The position numbers and the translations under genes are program-made. Positions 1 to 5,206 of a stretch of 8,025 nt of DNA are shown piece by piece. The first letter of the stretch is position 1; the number at the start of each line of letters is the position of its first letter. A model generated the notes under the pieces. The model was not told the origin of the DNA. It did no database searches and saw only the letters and a program-made list of their open reading frames with translations. This stretch comes from an uncultured Oscillospiraceae bacterium (lineage in GTDB: Bacteria; Bacillota; Clostridia; Oscillospirales; Acutalibacteraceae), in the NCBI GenBank assembly GCA_900549945.1, contig URQJ01000083.1:1-8025 (forward strand), read 5' to 3'.

Positions 1-328
1 TCAGTTCGACCGCCTGCACATCGCCGATCGCCGTGTAGTCCTTCTCGAGCGCCGCCTCGCGGGCGCCGCCCTTTTCCACCGGCGTGTAAGCCGCGCGGAA
101 CGCCGCCTCGTCCTTTTCATCCATAAAGGCCGCGAGCAGTTCCTCGCCCGAGGCGTTCATCACCGCCGGCAGGGCTTCGTCGATGCCGCCCTGCTGGATG
201 CCCGTGTTGACGATGTCGCTCATCAGGTTCGGCAGCGTCAGATCGCACATCGCCTGCCCGAACAGCAGCAGAATGCTGAGCAGCACCGGCAGTGCGAACG
301 GCTTTAAATATTTGCCGAGCAATTTCAT
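1..328 (-). CDS. ABC exporter, fused membrane and ATPase type, N-terminal part only
   Basis: The first 109 residues of a protein that continues beyond the left edge. It begins MKLLGKYLKPFALPVLLSIL, a basic N-terminus followed by a hydrophobic first membrane helix (about residues 11-29), then LPNLMSDIVNTGIQQGGI, a stretch typical of type I (exporter-class) ABC half-transporters found beside MarR regulators in Clostridia. After residue 50 comes an acidic, soluble stretch (about 51-109) with no second helix yet, so the loop between helices 1 and 2 is unusually long; this extended extracellular loop is known in one partner of clostridial heterodimeric exporters. The ATP-binding domain would lie outside the window. 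The ATG is 4 bases after the MarR stop, with an AAGGAG site inside the end of the MarR gene, so the two are probably co-transcribed and translationally coupled. The exported substrate (drug, lipid or peptide) cannot be told from the sequence. Confidence 0.85.
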   Translation of the reverse strand, partial: MKLLGKYLKPFALPVLLSILLLFGQAMCDLTLPNLMSDIVNTGIQQGGIDEALPAVMNASGEELLAAFMDEKDEAAFRAAYTPVEKGGAREAALEKDYTAIGDVQAVEL

Positions 329-332
329 ATGG

Positions 333-830
333 TCACCGATCTCCTTTTCTGTGCACCGCGGCGCTTTCCGCGCGCGCCGTGATGCCGTCAATATTCTTCC
401 AAATTCTCTGCATAACATGCAGGAATACGTCCAGCTCCTCGCTGCCGATGCCGGCGCAGATGTCCCTGTAGAAATCCTGCCGCACCGTTTTGCAGCGTTC
501 GGCGATCTCTTGTGCCTGCGGCGTAAGACGCAGGCGCACCACCCGGCGGTCCGCCGGGTCCTGTGCGGTTTCGATGTAGCCCGCCCGCACCGCCTCCTCG
601 ACGTTCTTGCTCAGAAGCGAGCGCGAAACGCCGAGCTGCTTCGCGATTTCCCCTGCCGTATCGGCCTCCGCCGAAGCGATGATCATCACGAGCTCCAGAT
701 GCTTCGCCGGGACGCCGAGTGCCTCTGCCATCGCCCGCAGCCGCACGCGCATGGCGCGGTGCAGCACATCCATCCGCGAGGCGATGAAGCCGTCGAACAC
801 ATACGCCGCATCTACCCATTCCCCTCGCAT
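333..830 (-). CDS. MarR-family transcriptional regulator
   Basis: A 165-residue protein of normal MarR length. Residues about 43-110 form the winged helix: the recognition segment TAGEIAKQLGVSRSLLSKNV (58-77), followed by AGYIETAQDPADRRVVRLRLT, where D94, R95 and R96 correspond to the conserved wing of the family. Flanking helices (1-40 and 112-150) would form the dimer interface. The reading frame is open far upstream, but the ATG at 830 is chosen because an AGGGAGG site lies 7-8 bases before it and the DNA further upstream is promoter-like. MarR proteins bind palindromic operators as dimers and usually release DNA when a small ligand binds. The gene precedes an ABC exporter by 4 bases and has a palindrome at its own promoter, so it most likely represses its own operon. 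The ligand is unknown. Confidence 0.92.
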   Translation of the reverse strand: MRGEWVDAAYVFDGFIASRMDVLHRAMRVRLRAMAEALGVPAKHLELVMIIASAEADTAGEIAKQLGVSRSLLSKNVEEAVRAGYIETAQDPADRRVVRLRLTPQAQEIAERCKTVRQDFYRDICAGIGSEELDVFLHVMQRIWKNIDGITARAESAAVHRKGDR

Positions 831-851
831 TGCATGACCTCCCTTGTTCAA

Positions 852-888
852 ATTATATTCACAATTCAACAGTTTAAAATTGAATTGT
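852..888 (-). promoter_or_regulatory. Promoter and likely MarR operator
   Basis: On the minus strand a perfect TATAAT lies at 857-852, placing the transcript start near 845 and leaving a leader of about 15 bases that still contains the ribosome binding site. No good -35 box is seen at the right spacing. Directly upstream is a perfect 9-base inverted repeat, ACAATTCAA (861-869) and TTGAATTGT (880-888), separated by 10 bases, covering the -35/spacer region. Its size, AT-rich make-up and position suit a MarR dimer that blocks RNA polymerase. The link to this MarR protein is inferred. Confidence 0.65.
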
Positions 889-1034
889 TCATCTTTGAAA
901 TATTTTAGCAGACCGCGTATCAAAAAACAATGGATAAATTGTAAACAGTTGGCGCGGGCTTGCGGGGTAAAACCCGACGAAAGTAATTGAGCGCGCGAGA
1001 ACCAGCGAATATAATCGAGCGGCGCAGGATGCCG

Positions 1035-1464
1035 GTGTGCCGCCAGAAATACAGATAAAATCCAGCGCGGCGATTTCGTGTGTGAATCGCCGCAAGCCTC
1101 CCCCCTTGCCCGGCGGCCGCATACTCTGTGGAAAACCGTGCGGGGTGCGGCGCAGAATGCCAGAACAGGAAGCTGACGGACGCAGCCGGACGCGCAGGGT
1201 GATTTGCCATCGGGGGGCACAGGCAGAATGCACCGGCGATTTTGTGCGCGCCGCGGGACTATTCCCCGCCCGCCAGCCGCGTGCTCTGCGGGAAGCGGTG
1301 CAGGGACGCGGGCTTGTAGGGGGGAGCCTGCGGATATAACCGAACGCATGAGGTAATTTGCCGCCGGCATACGCGGGCAAGAACCGCGCCTCGTGATCCA
1401 AAGGCAATTCGCCGCCTGCTTTGCGGCGTCGTATCGCTTCGCGCCCCGATCTGTGGGAAACCGC
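1035..1464. repeat. Degenerate tandem repeats of about 160 bases in a gene-free stretch
   Basis: The interval 889-1483 has no believable gene. Within it, read on the minus strand, similar blocks recur. A TTTCCCACAGA-like core occurs near 1464-1450 (GGTTTCCCACAGAT), 1300-1284 (CGCTTCCCGCAGAGC) and 1140-1124 (CACGGTTTTCCACAGAG), spaced about 160-165 bases. Each lies near a GGCAAATT-like block (GGCGAATT near 1415, GGCGGCAAATTACC near 1365, GGCAAATCACC near 1208). The second and third copies can be lined up along most of their length, including a shared AAAATCGCCG/GAAATCGCCG segment. The copies are well diverged, so this looks like old duplication or several members of a dispersed intergenic repeat family. 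Positions 889-1034 show nothing further that can be named. No transposase or terminal repeats are visible. Confidence 0.55.
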
Positions 1465-1483
1465 GGCATTGGCATTTGGGCGC

Positions 1484-1526
1484 AAAAAAAGAACCGCAAA
1501 AGCGGGTTGCCCTGCTTCTGCGGTTC
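1484..1526 (-). terminator. Intrinsic terminator after rplL
   Basis: On the minus strand, 20 bases after the rplL stop, GAACCGCA (1526-1519) pairs with TGCGGTTC (1498-1491), with further pairing inside (AAGC with GCTT, GG with CC), followed directly by seven T residues (1490-1484). This is a textbook strong rho-independent terminator. It ends the ribosomal protein transcript and isolates it from the MarR operon downstream. Confidence 0.93.
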
Positions 1527-1545
1527 GATTTTGTCGGAAACGAAA

Positions 1546-1923
1546 TTACTTAACCTCGACCTCTGCGCCAGCCTCGGTGAGCTTCGTCTTGAGCGCCTCA
1601 GCGTCGTCCTTGGAGATGCCTTCCTTAACAGCCTTCGGAGCCTCGTCAACGAGAGCCTTAGCTTCCTTCAGGCCGAGGCCGGTAGCTTCCTTGACAACCT
1701 TGATGACGTTGATCTTGTTCGCGCCAGCGGACTTGAGGATAACGTCGAACTCGGTCTTCTCTTCAGCAGCCGGAGCAGCAGCAGCCGGAGCGGCAACAGC
1801 GACAGCAGCCGGAGCAGCAGCGGAAACGCCGAACTCCTCTTCGAGAGCCTTGACGAGCTCGGAGAGCTCGAGAACGGTAAGAGCCTTTACTTCTTCAATA
1901 AGATTTGTAACCTTCTCAGACAT
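1546..1923 (-). CDS. rplL: Ribosomal protein L7/L12 (bL12)
   Basis: The stalk protein of the large ribosomal subunit, which recruits and activates translation GTPases (EF-Tu, EF-G, IF2). At 125 residues it has the usual length and the full domain order: an N-terminal dimerisation helix region (1-33, [20 protein letters not shown]), an Ala/Pro/Val hinge (34-54), and a globular C-terminal domain (about 55-125) with the conserved [20 protein letters not shown] segment (70-89) that contacts factors. AACGGAGGTT stands before the ATG. It follows rplJ by 61 bases in the same transcript and is closed by a strong terminator. In most bacteria rpoB comes next; here it does not. Confidence 0.98.
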   Translation of the reverse strand: MSEKVTNLIEEVKALTVLELSELVKALEEEFGVSAAAPAAVAVAAPAAAAPAAEEKTEFDVILKSAGANKINVIKVVKEATGLGLKEAKALVDEAPKAVKEGISKDDAEALKTKLTEAGAEVEVK

Positions 1924-1984
1924 GGTATGAACCTCCGTTAAAAATAATCGTTTTTAAATTTGTTTCTTTAATTCGCTGGGCGAA

Positions 1985-2536
1985 TTATTCGGCGGCGGCC
2001 GCCTTCTGCTCGCAGATCGCGTTGAGCGCGACAGCGAGGCCGCGGATCGTACCGCTCATGACATTGGCAAAGCCCTGAATCGGCGCGTTGAAGCCGCCGA
2101 GAACCTGCGCAATGAGCACTTCCTTGCTGGGCAGCTTGGCAAGCGCGTCAACGCCGGCCGCGTCCACCGCGGAACCGTCGATGAAGCCCGCCTTCACCGC
2201 AAACTTCTTGTTCGCCTTCGCAGCCTTCTCCGCATACTCGGAAAGGATCTTTGCGCCCGCGGCATAATCGCTCTCGCTCATCGCGATGGCGGTCGTGCCC
2301 TCGAGAACGCTGTCGAGCCCTTCGATGCCCGCTTCCTTGAGCGCGCGGGAGAGGAGTGTGTTCTTGACGACCTGATATTTGCAGCCGGCCTCGCGGAGAG
2401 ACTTTCTGAGCTTCGTGTCGTCCTCGACGTTGATACCCTCATAATTGACGATAACGCCGGTAACGCTGTTCTTCAGCTCTTCGGTGAGCGCCGCGACCTG
2501 TGCCTGCTTCTGCTCCAAAATTTTCTGACTGGGCAA
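1985..2536 (-). CDS. rplJ: Ribosomal protein L10 (uL10), TTG start
   Basis: L10 anchors L7/L12 dimers to the 23S rRNA at the stalk base and, with L12, represses its own mRNA. The 183-residue protein starts MPSQKILEQKQAQV and contains YEGINVEDDTKLRKSLREAG (about 33-52) and YQVVKNTLLSRAL (54-66), typical of the rRNA-binding N-terminal domain. KLPSKEVLIAQVLGGFNAPI leads into the C-terminal helix that carries L12, and the end is Ala-rich. The start codon is TTG at 2536: family members begin MPSQK-like at this point, and GGAGGTG lies 9 bases upstream, while no ATG is suitably placed. A non-ATG start together with the structured leader suggests tight control of translation. Confidence 0.97.
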   Translation of the reverse strand: MPSQKILEQKQAQVAALTEELKNSVTGVIVNYEGINVEDDTKLRKSLREAGCKYQVVKNTLLSRALKEAGIEGLDSVLEGTTAIAMSESDYAAGAKILSEYAEKAAKANKKFAVKAGFIDGSAVDAAGVDALAKLPSKEVLIAQVLGGFNAPIQGFANVMSGTIRGLAVALNAICEQKAAAAE

Positions 2537-2578
2537 TTCGTTTCACCTCCGACAATGTGAAATAGCATATTTGCATGC

Positions 2579-2610
2579 AAAAACGCCCCTCCGCGTTTGC
2601 AGAGGGGCGT
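2579..2610 (-). terminator. Internal terminator (attenuator) in the L10 leader
   Basis: On the minus strand ACGCCCCTC (2610-2602) and GAGGGGCGT (2591-2583) form a perfect 9-base-pair GC-rich stem with a 10-base loop, followed by TTTTT (2583-2579). It stands upstream of the rplJ ribosome binding site and downstream of the L10 recognition region. This is the arrangement expected for attenuation: the transcript stops here when excess L10-L12 complex is bound and reads through otherwise. It may also let only part of the transcripts reach rplJL. Confidence 0.88.
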
Positions 2611-2743
2611 AAACAGCCTGAAAACAGCGCTTCTCAAGCGGAAGCGTTTCCTTGCTTTACTCTCTCCTCGGCAGGCACGGGAACCGTTTTACGCCGCAAA
2701 CCCTTGGTTTGTACTGGCACCTGCTGTCTCTGGTGAAAACAGC
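2579..2743 (-). promoter_or_regulatory. L10 leader of the rplJ-rplL mRNA
   Basis: The roughly 165 bases between the predicted transcript start (near 2743) and the terminator hairpin match the bacterial L10 leader (Rfam L10_leader family). On the minus strand AGACAGCAGGTGCC (about 2730-2717) is followed by GTGCCTGCCGAGGAG (about 2679-2665); GCAGG pairs with CCTGC around the kinked, conserved core. A second hairpin, CGCTTC/GAAGCG (2646-2628), follows, and then a terminator stem. In this family L10 bound to L12 recognises the leader and lowers expression of its own genes. The assignment rests on the motifs and context seen by eye; no covariance search was run. Confidence 0.85.
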
Positions 2744-2749
2744 TTAATT

Positions 2750-2778
2750 ATTATAGCATGACAGAGAGAGCCTGTCAA
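2750..2778 (-). promoter_or_regulatory. Consensus promoter for rplJ-rplL
   Basis: On the minus strand TTGACA (2778-2773), a 17-base spacer and TATAAT (2755-2750) form an exact sigma-A consensus promoter. It sits in the gap just after the rplA stop codon, so rplJL can be transcribed separately from the rpmG-rplA operon. Such a strong promoter fits the need for several L12 copies per ribosome and explains the need for the attenuator after it. Confidence 0.93.
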
Positions 2779-2798
2779 GGCTTTTTTCAGAAAACGGA

Positions 2799-3491
2799 TC
2801 AGCCGACCTTGTTCGGGTTGATCTTGACGCCGGGGCCCATCGTGGCGGCCACAACGCAGGAGCGAATGTACTGGCCCTTCGCAGCAGCCGGCTTCGCCTT
2901 GTTGATCGCGTCGAGCAGGGTGGTGAAGTTTGCGAGCAGCTTCTCTGCGCCGAAGGAGACCTTGCCGATCGGGCAGTGGATGATGTTCGTCTTGTCGAGG
3001 CGGTACTCGATCTTACCGGCCTTCGCCTCCGTGATGGCACGGGCGATATCCGGCGTAACCGTACCGGCCTTCGGGTTCGGCATGAGGCCGCGCGGGCCAA
3101 GCACCTTACCGAGGCGGCCGACCATACCCATCATGTCCGGGGTGGTGACGACGACGTCAAAATCCATCCAGCCTTCGGACTGGATCTTCTGGATCATGTC
3201 GTTGCCGCCGACATACTCGGCGCCGGCATTGCGGGCTTCCTCTTCCTTCTCCGGCTTGCAGATTGCGAGCACGCGGACGGACTTACCCGTGCCGTGCGGC
3301 AGAACAATCGCGCCGCGGACCTGCTGGTCCGCATGACGGCCGTCAACGCCCAGCTTTACATGGACTTCAACGGTCTCGTCGAACTTTGCTGTACCTGTCT
3401 TTATGCAGAGCTCAAGCGCTTCTTCCGTATCATAAAGACGGCTGCGCTCGATCAGCTTTGCGCCTTCGACATACTTTTTACCGTGTTTCAT
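2799..3491 (-). CDS. rplA: Ribosomal protein L1 (uL1)
   Basis: L1 forms the mobile stalk at the E site, helps release deacylated tRNA, and in many bacteria represses the rplK-rplA mRNA. The protein has 230 residues, the usual length. The family signature [20 protein letters not shown] is at 125-144, and [23 protein letters not shown] (38-60) is the usual N-terminal RNA-binding segment; domain II lies roughly at 66-160. TAGGAGGAA stands 6-7 bases before the ATG. The gene follows rplK after 63 bases, and that gap holds an element resembling the L1 site of 23S rRNA (3508-3544), which abuts this ribosome binding site. Confidence 0.98.
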   Translation of the reverse strand: MKHGKKYVEGAKLIERSRLYDTEEALELCIKTGTAKFDETVEVHVKLGVDGRHADQQVRGAIVLPHGTGKSVRVLAICKPEKEEEARNAGAEYVGGNDMIQKIQSEGWMDFDVVVTTPDMMGMVGRLGKVLGPRGLMPNPKAGTVTPDIARAITEAKAGKIEYRLDKTNIIHCPIGKVSFGAEKLLANFTTLLDAINKAKPAAAKGQYIRSCVVAATMGPGVKINPNKVG

Positions 3492-3507
3492 TCAAGTTCC
3501 TCCTAAA

Positions 3508-3544
3508 GTGGTGAATATCGGATTCTCAGAGAGTTTCCTCCCAC
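3508..3544 (-). promoter_or_regulatory. L1-binding-site mimic before rplA (translational operator)
   Basis: On the minus strand GTGGGAGGA (3544-3536) is followed by a small hairpin (CTC with GAG inside), then TCCG, seven bases and CCAC (3511-3508). GTGG pairs with CCAC and GGA with TCC. The same GUGGGAGG...CCG...ACCAC order is found in the L1-binding helices of 23S rRNA. The element ends 3-4 bases before the rplA ribosome binding site, so bound L1 could block initiation. L1 feedback on this operon is established in other bacteria; binding at this site is inferred. Confidence 0.72.
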
Positions 3545-3554
3545 CCGGGTAAAA

Positions 3555-3980
3555 TCAATCTACAACTTCGATGCCCATGCTGCGCGCCGTGCCGGCGATC
3601 ATGCTCATCGCACTCTCGACGGATGCCGCGTTGAGATCGGGCATTTTCTGCTCGGCGATCTTCTTTACCTGCTCGCGGGTAATCTTTGCGACCTTGGTCT
3701 TGTTCGGTGTGCCCGAAGCGGTTTCGATGCCGCACGCCTTCTTGATGAGAACGGCTGCCGGCGGCGTCTTTGTTACAAAGGTAAAGGAACGGTCCGCGTA
3801 AACCGTGATGACGACCGGGATCACAAGACCCACATCGCCCTTGGTGCGCTCGTTGAATTCCTTCGTAAATGCCATGATGTTAACACCGTGCTGACCGAGA
3901 GCCGGTCCGACCGGTGGCGCCGGAGTAGCTTTACCGGCAGGTATCTGGAGCTTAATAAAGCCCGTAACCTTCTGAGCCAT
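3555..3980 (-). CDS. rplK: Ribosomal protein L11 (uL11)
   Basis: L11 binds the GTPase-associated region of 23S rRNA and takes part in factor binding and in stringent-response activation of RelA-type enzymes. The 141-residue length is canonical. The proline-rich N-terminal stretch [19 protein letters not shown] (14-32) is the known thiopeptide-contact segment, and the C-terminal rRNA-binding domain (about 70-141) holds [14 protein letters not shown] and ends [15 protein letters not shown]. The ATG at 3980 is chosen over upstream in-frame codons because it gives the exact family N-terminus [17 protein letters not shown] and is preceded by GGAGGTG. It stands 117 bases after nusG, a gap that contains a structured leader. 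Confidence 0.98.
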   Translation of the reverse strand: MAQKVTGFIKLQIPAGKATPAPPVGPALGQHGVNIMAFTKEFNERTKGDVGLVIPVVITVYADRSFTFVTKTPPAAVLIKKACGIETASGTPNKTKVAKITREQVKKIAEQKMPDLNAASVESAMSMIAGTARSMGIEVVD

Positions 3981-4001
3981 TTTTTTGCACCTCCAAAATT
4001 C

Positions 4002-4048
4002 GTGGTTGCTGGCGGAACGTCCGGTTTGAATTTGGACGCTCCTCCCAC
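4002..4048 (-). promoter_or_regulatory. L1-binding-site mimic before rplK
   Basis: On the minus strand GTGGGAGGA (4048-4040) opens the element. A 7-base stem (AGCGTCC with GGACGTT, counting one G-U pair) follows, then TCCG, seven bases and CCAC (4005-4002). The outer GTGG/CCAC and GGA/TCC pairings and the seven-base internal strand are the same as in the element before rplA; only the apical hairpin differs. It lies 7 bases upstream of the rplK GGAGG. Just upstream, GGGGGATATCCCCC (4063-4050) can form a separate small hairpin, and a weak GCGG/CCGC hairpin with five T residues (4085-4069) is also present. L1 binding is inferred from resemblance to the rRNA site. Confidence 0.68.
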
Positions 4049-4097
4049 AGGGGGATATCCCCCTCAATAAAAAGCGGAGACCCGCAGTTTACCGTAA

Positions 4098-4622
4098 TCA
4101 ATCGACCGGTTCAGCCTGATCAAGCTCAAGATCAACCGGCGTTTCGCGCCCAAACATCGAAACCGTGACGCGGATGCGATTCTTATCGATATCGATCTCG
4201 TCCACCGTCCCGATAAAGCCCTCGAGCGGGCCGTCGGTGATCTGGACGCTGTCACCGACCTTGTAGGAGACCTCCACGTTCCGCGTTTCAACGCCGAGGC
4301 GCTCGACCTCTTCGGCCGTGAGCGGAATCGGCTTTGACGACGGGCCGACGAAGCCCGTGCAGCCGCGGATGTTCCGCACCGCGTACCAGGATTCATCCGT
4401 GAGAATCATCTTGACGATGACGTAGCCCGGAAAAATCTTGCGCTCCACTTCCTTGGTCTTTCCGTTGGAACCAACCTCGAGAACCTTTTCCGTGGGCACG
4501 CGGATCTCATGGATCAAATCCTGAAGCTGGTGGTTTTCCACCGTTTTCTCGAGATTTGACGCGACCTTGTTTTCATACCCGGAATAGGTATGAACAACGT
4601 ACCATCTTGCTTCGTCCGACAT
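4098..4622 (-). CDS. nusG: Transcription elongation factor NusG
   Basis: NusG binds the RNA polymerase clamp, modifies pausing and links polymerase to Rho or to the leading ribosome. The protein is 174 residues, a normal length. The N-terminal NGN domain covers about 5-108 (RWYVVHTYSGYENKV, then RKIFPGYVIVKM at 61-72, the hallmark of the family), and the C-terminal KOW domain about 118-172 (YKVGDSVQITDGPLEGFIGT at 120-139). GCGGAGG stands 7 bases before the ATG. It lies 30 bases after secE and is part of the same operon. Confidence 0.98.
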   Translation of the reverse strand: MSDEARWYVVHTYSGYENKVASNLEKTVENHQLQDLIHEIRVPTEKVLEVGSNGKTKEVERKIFPGYVIVKMILTDESWYAVRNIRGCTGFVGPSSKPIPLTAEEVERLGVETRNVEVSYKVGDSVQITDGPLEGFIGTVDEIDIDKNRIRVTVSMFGRETPVDLELDQAEPVD

Positions 4623-4652
4623 TTCGTTTCCTCCGCTTCTAAATCAACGCGC

Positions 4653-4886
4653 TTACTTCGCCACTTCCATGACGAGGCCGAGCAGATTCATGAAGACGGT
4701 ATCCAGCAGGAAGATGAAGATCGCCAGAACGATGATCGTGACGAGCACGACGCCGACGTTTTTAAAAACGGTATTCGGCGCGGGCCACACGATCTTTTTG
4801 ATCTCGCCCTTGCAGTCCTTGAAAAACTTTCCAGCCTTCTTGATAAAGCGAACAAAGCCGTTTTCTTTTTTCGTTGTTTCGGCCAT
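4653..4886 (-). CDS. secE: Protein translocase subunit SecE
   Basis: The small essential subunit of the SecYEG translocon in the cytoplasmic membrane. At 77 residues it is the short single-span form usual in Gram-positive bacteria. It has a basic N-terminus (6-32), the conserved amphipathic segment EIKKIVWPAP (28-37) that lies on the membrane surface against SecY, and one membrane helix (about 44-62, VGVVLVTIIVLAIFIFLLD). GAGGG precedes the ATG by 4 bases. The gene starts 12 bases after the rpmG stop, so the two are likely coupled. Confidence 0.97.
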   Translation of the reverse strand: MAETTKKENGFVRFIKKAGKFFKDCKGEIKKIVWPAPNTVFKNVGVVLVTIIVLAIFIFLLDTVFMNLLGLVMEVAK

Positions 4887-4898
4887 ATTACCCTCGCT

Positions 4899-5048
4899 TT
4901 ACTTCGTCTCTCTGTGGAGCGTATGCTTCTTGCAGAATCTGCAGTACTTGTTCATCTCAAGTCTGTCGGGATCATTCTTCTTGTTCTTCTTCGTGTTGTA
5001 ATTGCGCTGCTTGCACTCTGTGCAGGCCATTACGACTTTTACTCTCAT
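4899..5048 (-). CDS. rpmG: Ribosomal protein L33 (bL33), zinc-binding form
   Basis: A 49-residue protein, [20 protein letters not shown] and onward to KHTLHRETK. Cysteines at 9, 12, 36 and 39 form two CxxC pairs, the zinc-ribbon (C+) version of L33; zinc-free paralogues, if present, would be elsewhere in the genome. L33 sits near the E site of the 50S subunit. AACGGAGGTG stands 5-6 bases before the ATG, and an upstream GGGG/CCCC hairpin (5079-5091) lies in the leader. It is the first gene of the rpmG-secE-nusG-rplK-rplA operon. In many Clostridia a tRNA-Trp lies between rpmG and secE; there is no room for one here. Confidence 0.97.
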   Translation of the reverse strand: MRVKVVMACTECKQRNYNTKKNKKNDPDRLEMNKYCRFCKKHTLHRETK

Positions 5049-5119
5049 GACGGCACCTCCGTTTTACGGAATAAATTTGGGGTTCAGCCCCAGCCTCCCT
5101 CATAAAAAATAGGCGCAAA

Positions 5120-5187
5120 AAAATAGCCCCTATACTGAGGTGTACCTATCATACCATAGGGCACGCCGCTCTGTCAAGGGCTATTTT
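5120..5187 (-). terminator. Inverted repeat around the rpmG promoter, possible terminator
   Basis: AAAATAGCCC (5187-5178 on the minus strand) is exactly complementary to GGGCTATTTT (5129-5120), and the second arm runs into further T residues (to 5117). In a transcript coming from the upstream gene (5207-5995) this could fold into a stem ending in a U-run and act as a terminator, but the loop is 48 bases, much longer than usual. The loop contains the whole rpmG promoter. A shorter CCCTAT/ATAGGG pairing is a possible alternative. Terminator activity is uncertain. Confidence 0.4.
5148..5177 (-). promoter_or_regulatory. Promoter of the rpmG-secE-nusG-rplK-rplA operon
   Basis: On the minus strand TTGACA (5177-5172), an 18-base spacer and TATGAT (5153-5148) form a near-consensus sigma-A promoter. 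The transcript would start near 5141, giving a leader of about 90 bases before rpmG that includes two T-runs and a GGGG/CCCC hairpin. The promoter lies between the arms of the inverted repeat 5120-5187. Confidence 0.87.
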
Positions 5188-5206
5188 GCAAATTTCATGC
5201 GGTTTT

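Noticed and set aside
1035..1464. Cluster of DnaA-box-like sites (TTTTCCACA and similar), suggesting a replication origin.
   Set aside because: The sites differ from TTATCCACA, recur as part of a longer degenerate repeat, and no dnaA, dnaN or AT-rich unwinding region is nearby.
889..1483. CRISPR array or insertion sequence in the repeat region.
   Set aside because: The copies are long, few, strongly diverged and without uniform spacers; no cas gene, transposase or terminal inverted repeats are present.
831..1649. The MarR reading frame is open upstream for about 270 further codons.
   Set aside because: The extension crosses the promoter, the repeat region and the rplL terminator, is arginine/proline-rich, and no family member has it. 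The ATG at 830 has a proper ribosome binding site.
1393..1941. Long plus-strand open frames opposite rplL, one rich in serine.
   Set aside because: They are antisense shadows of the alanine-rich rplL coding sequence, with no ribosome binding site or sensible protein composition.
4069..4085. Terminator between nusG and rplK.
   Set aside because: The GCGG/CCGC stem has only four pairs before five T residues; it is too weak to call as a true terminator, though partial pausing is possible.
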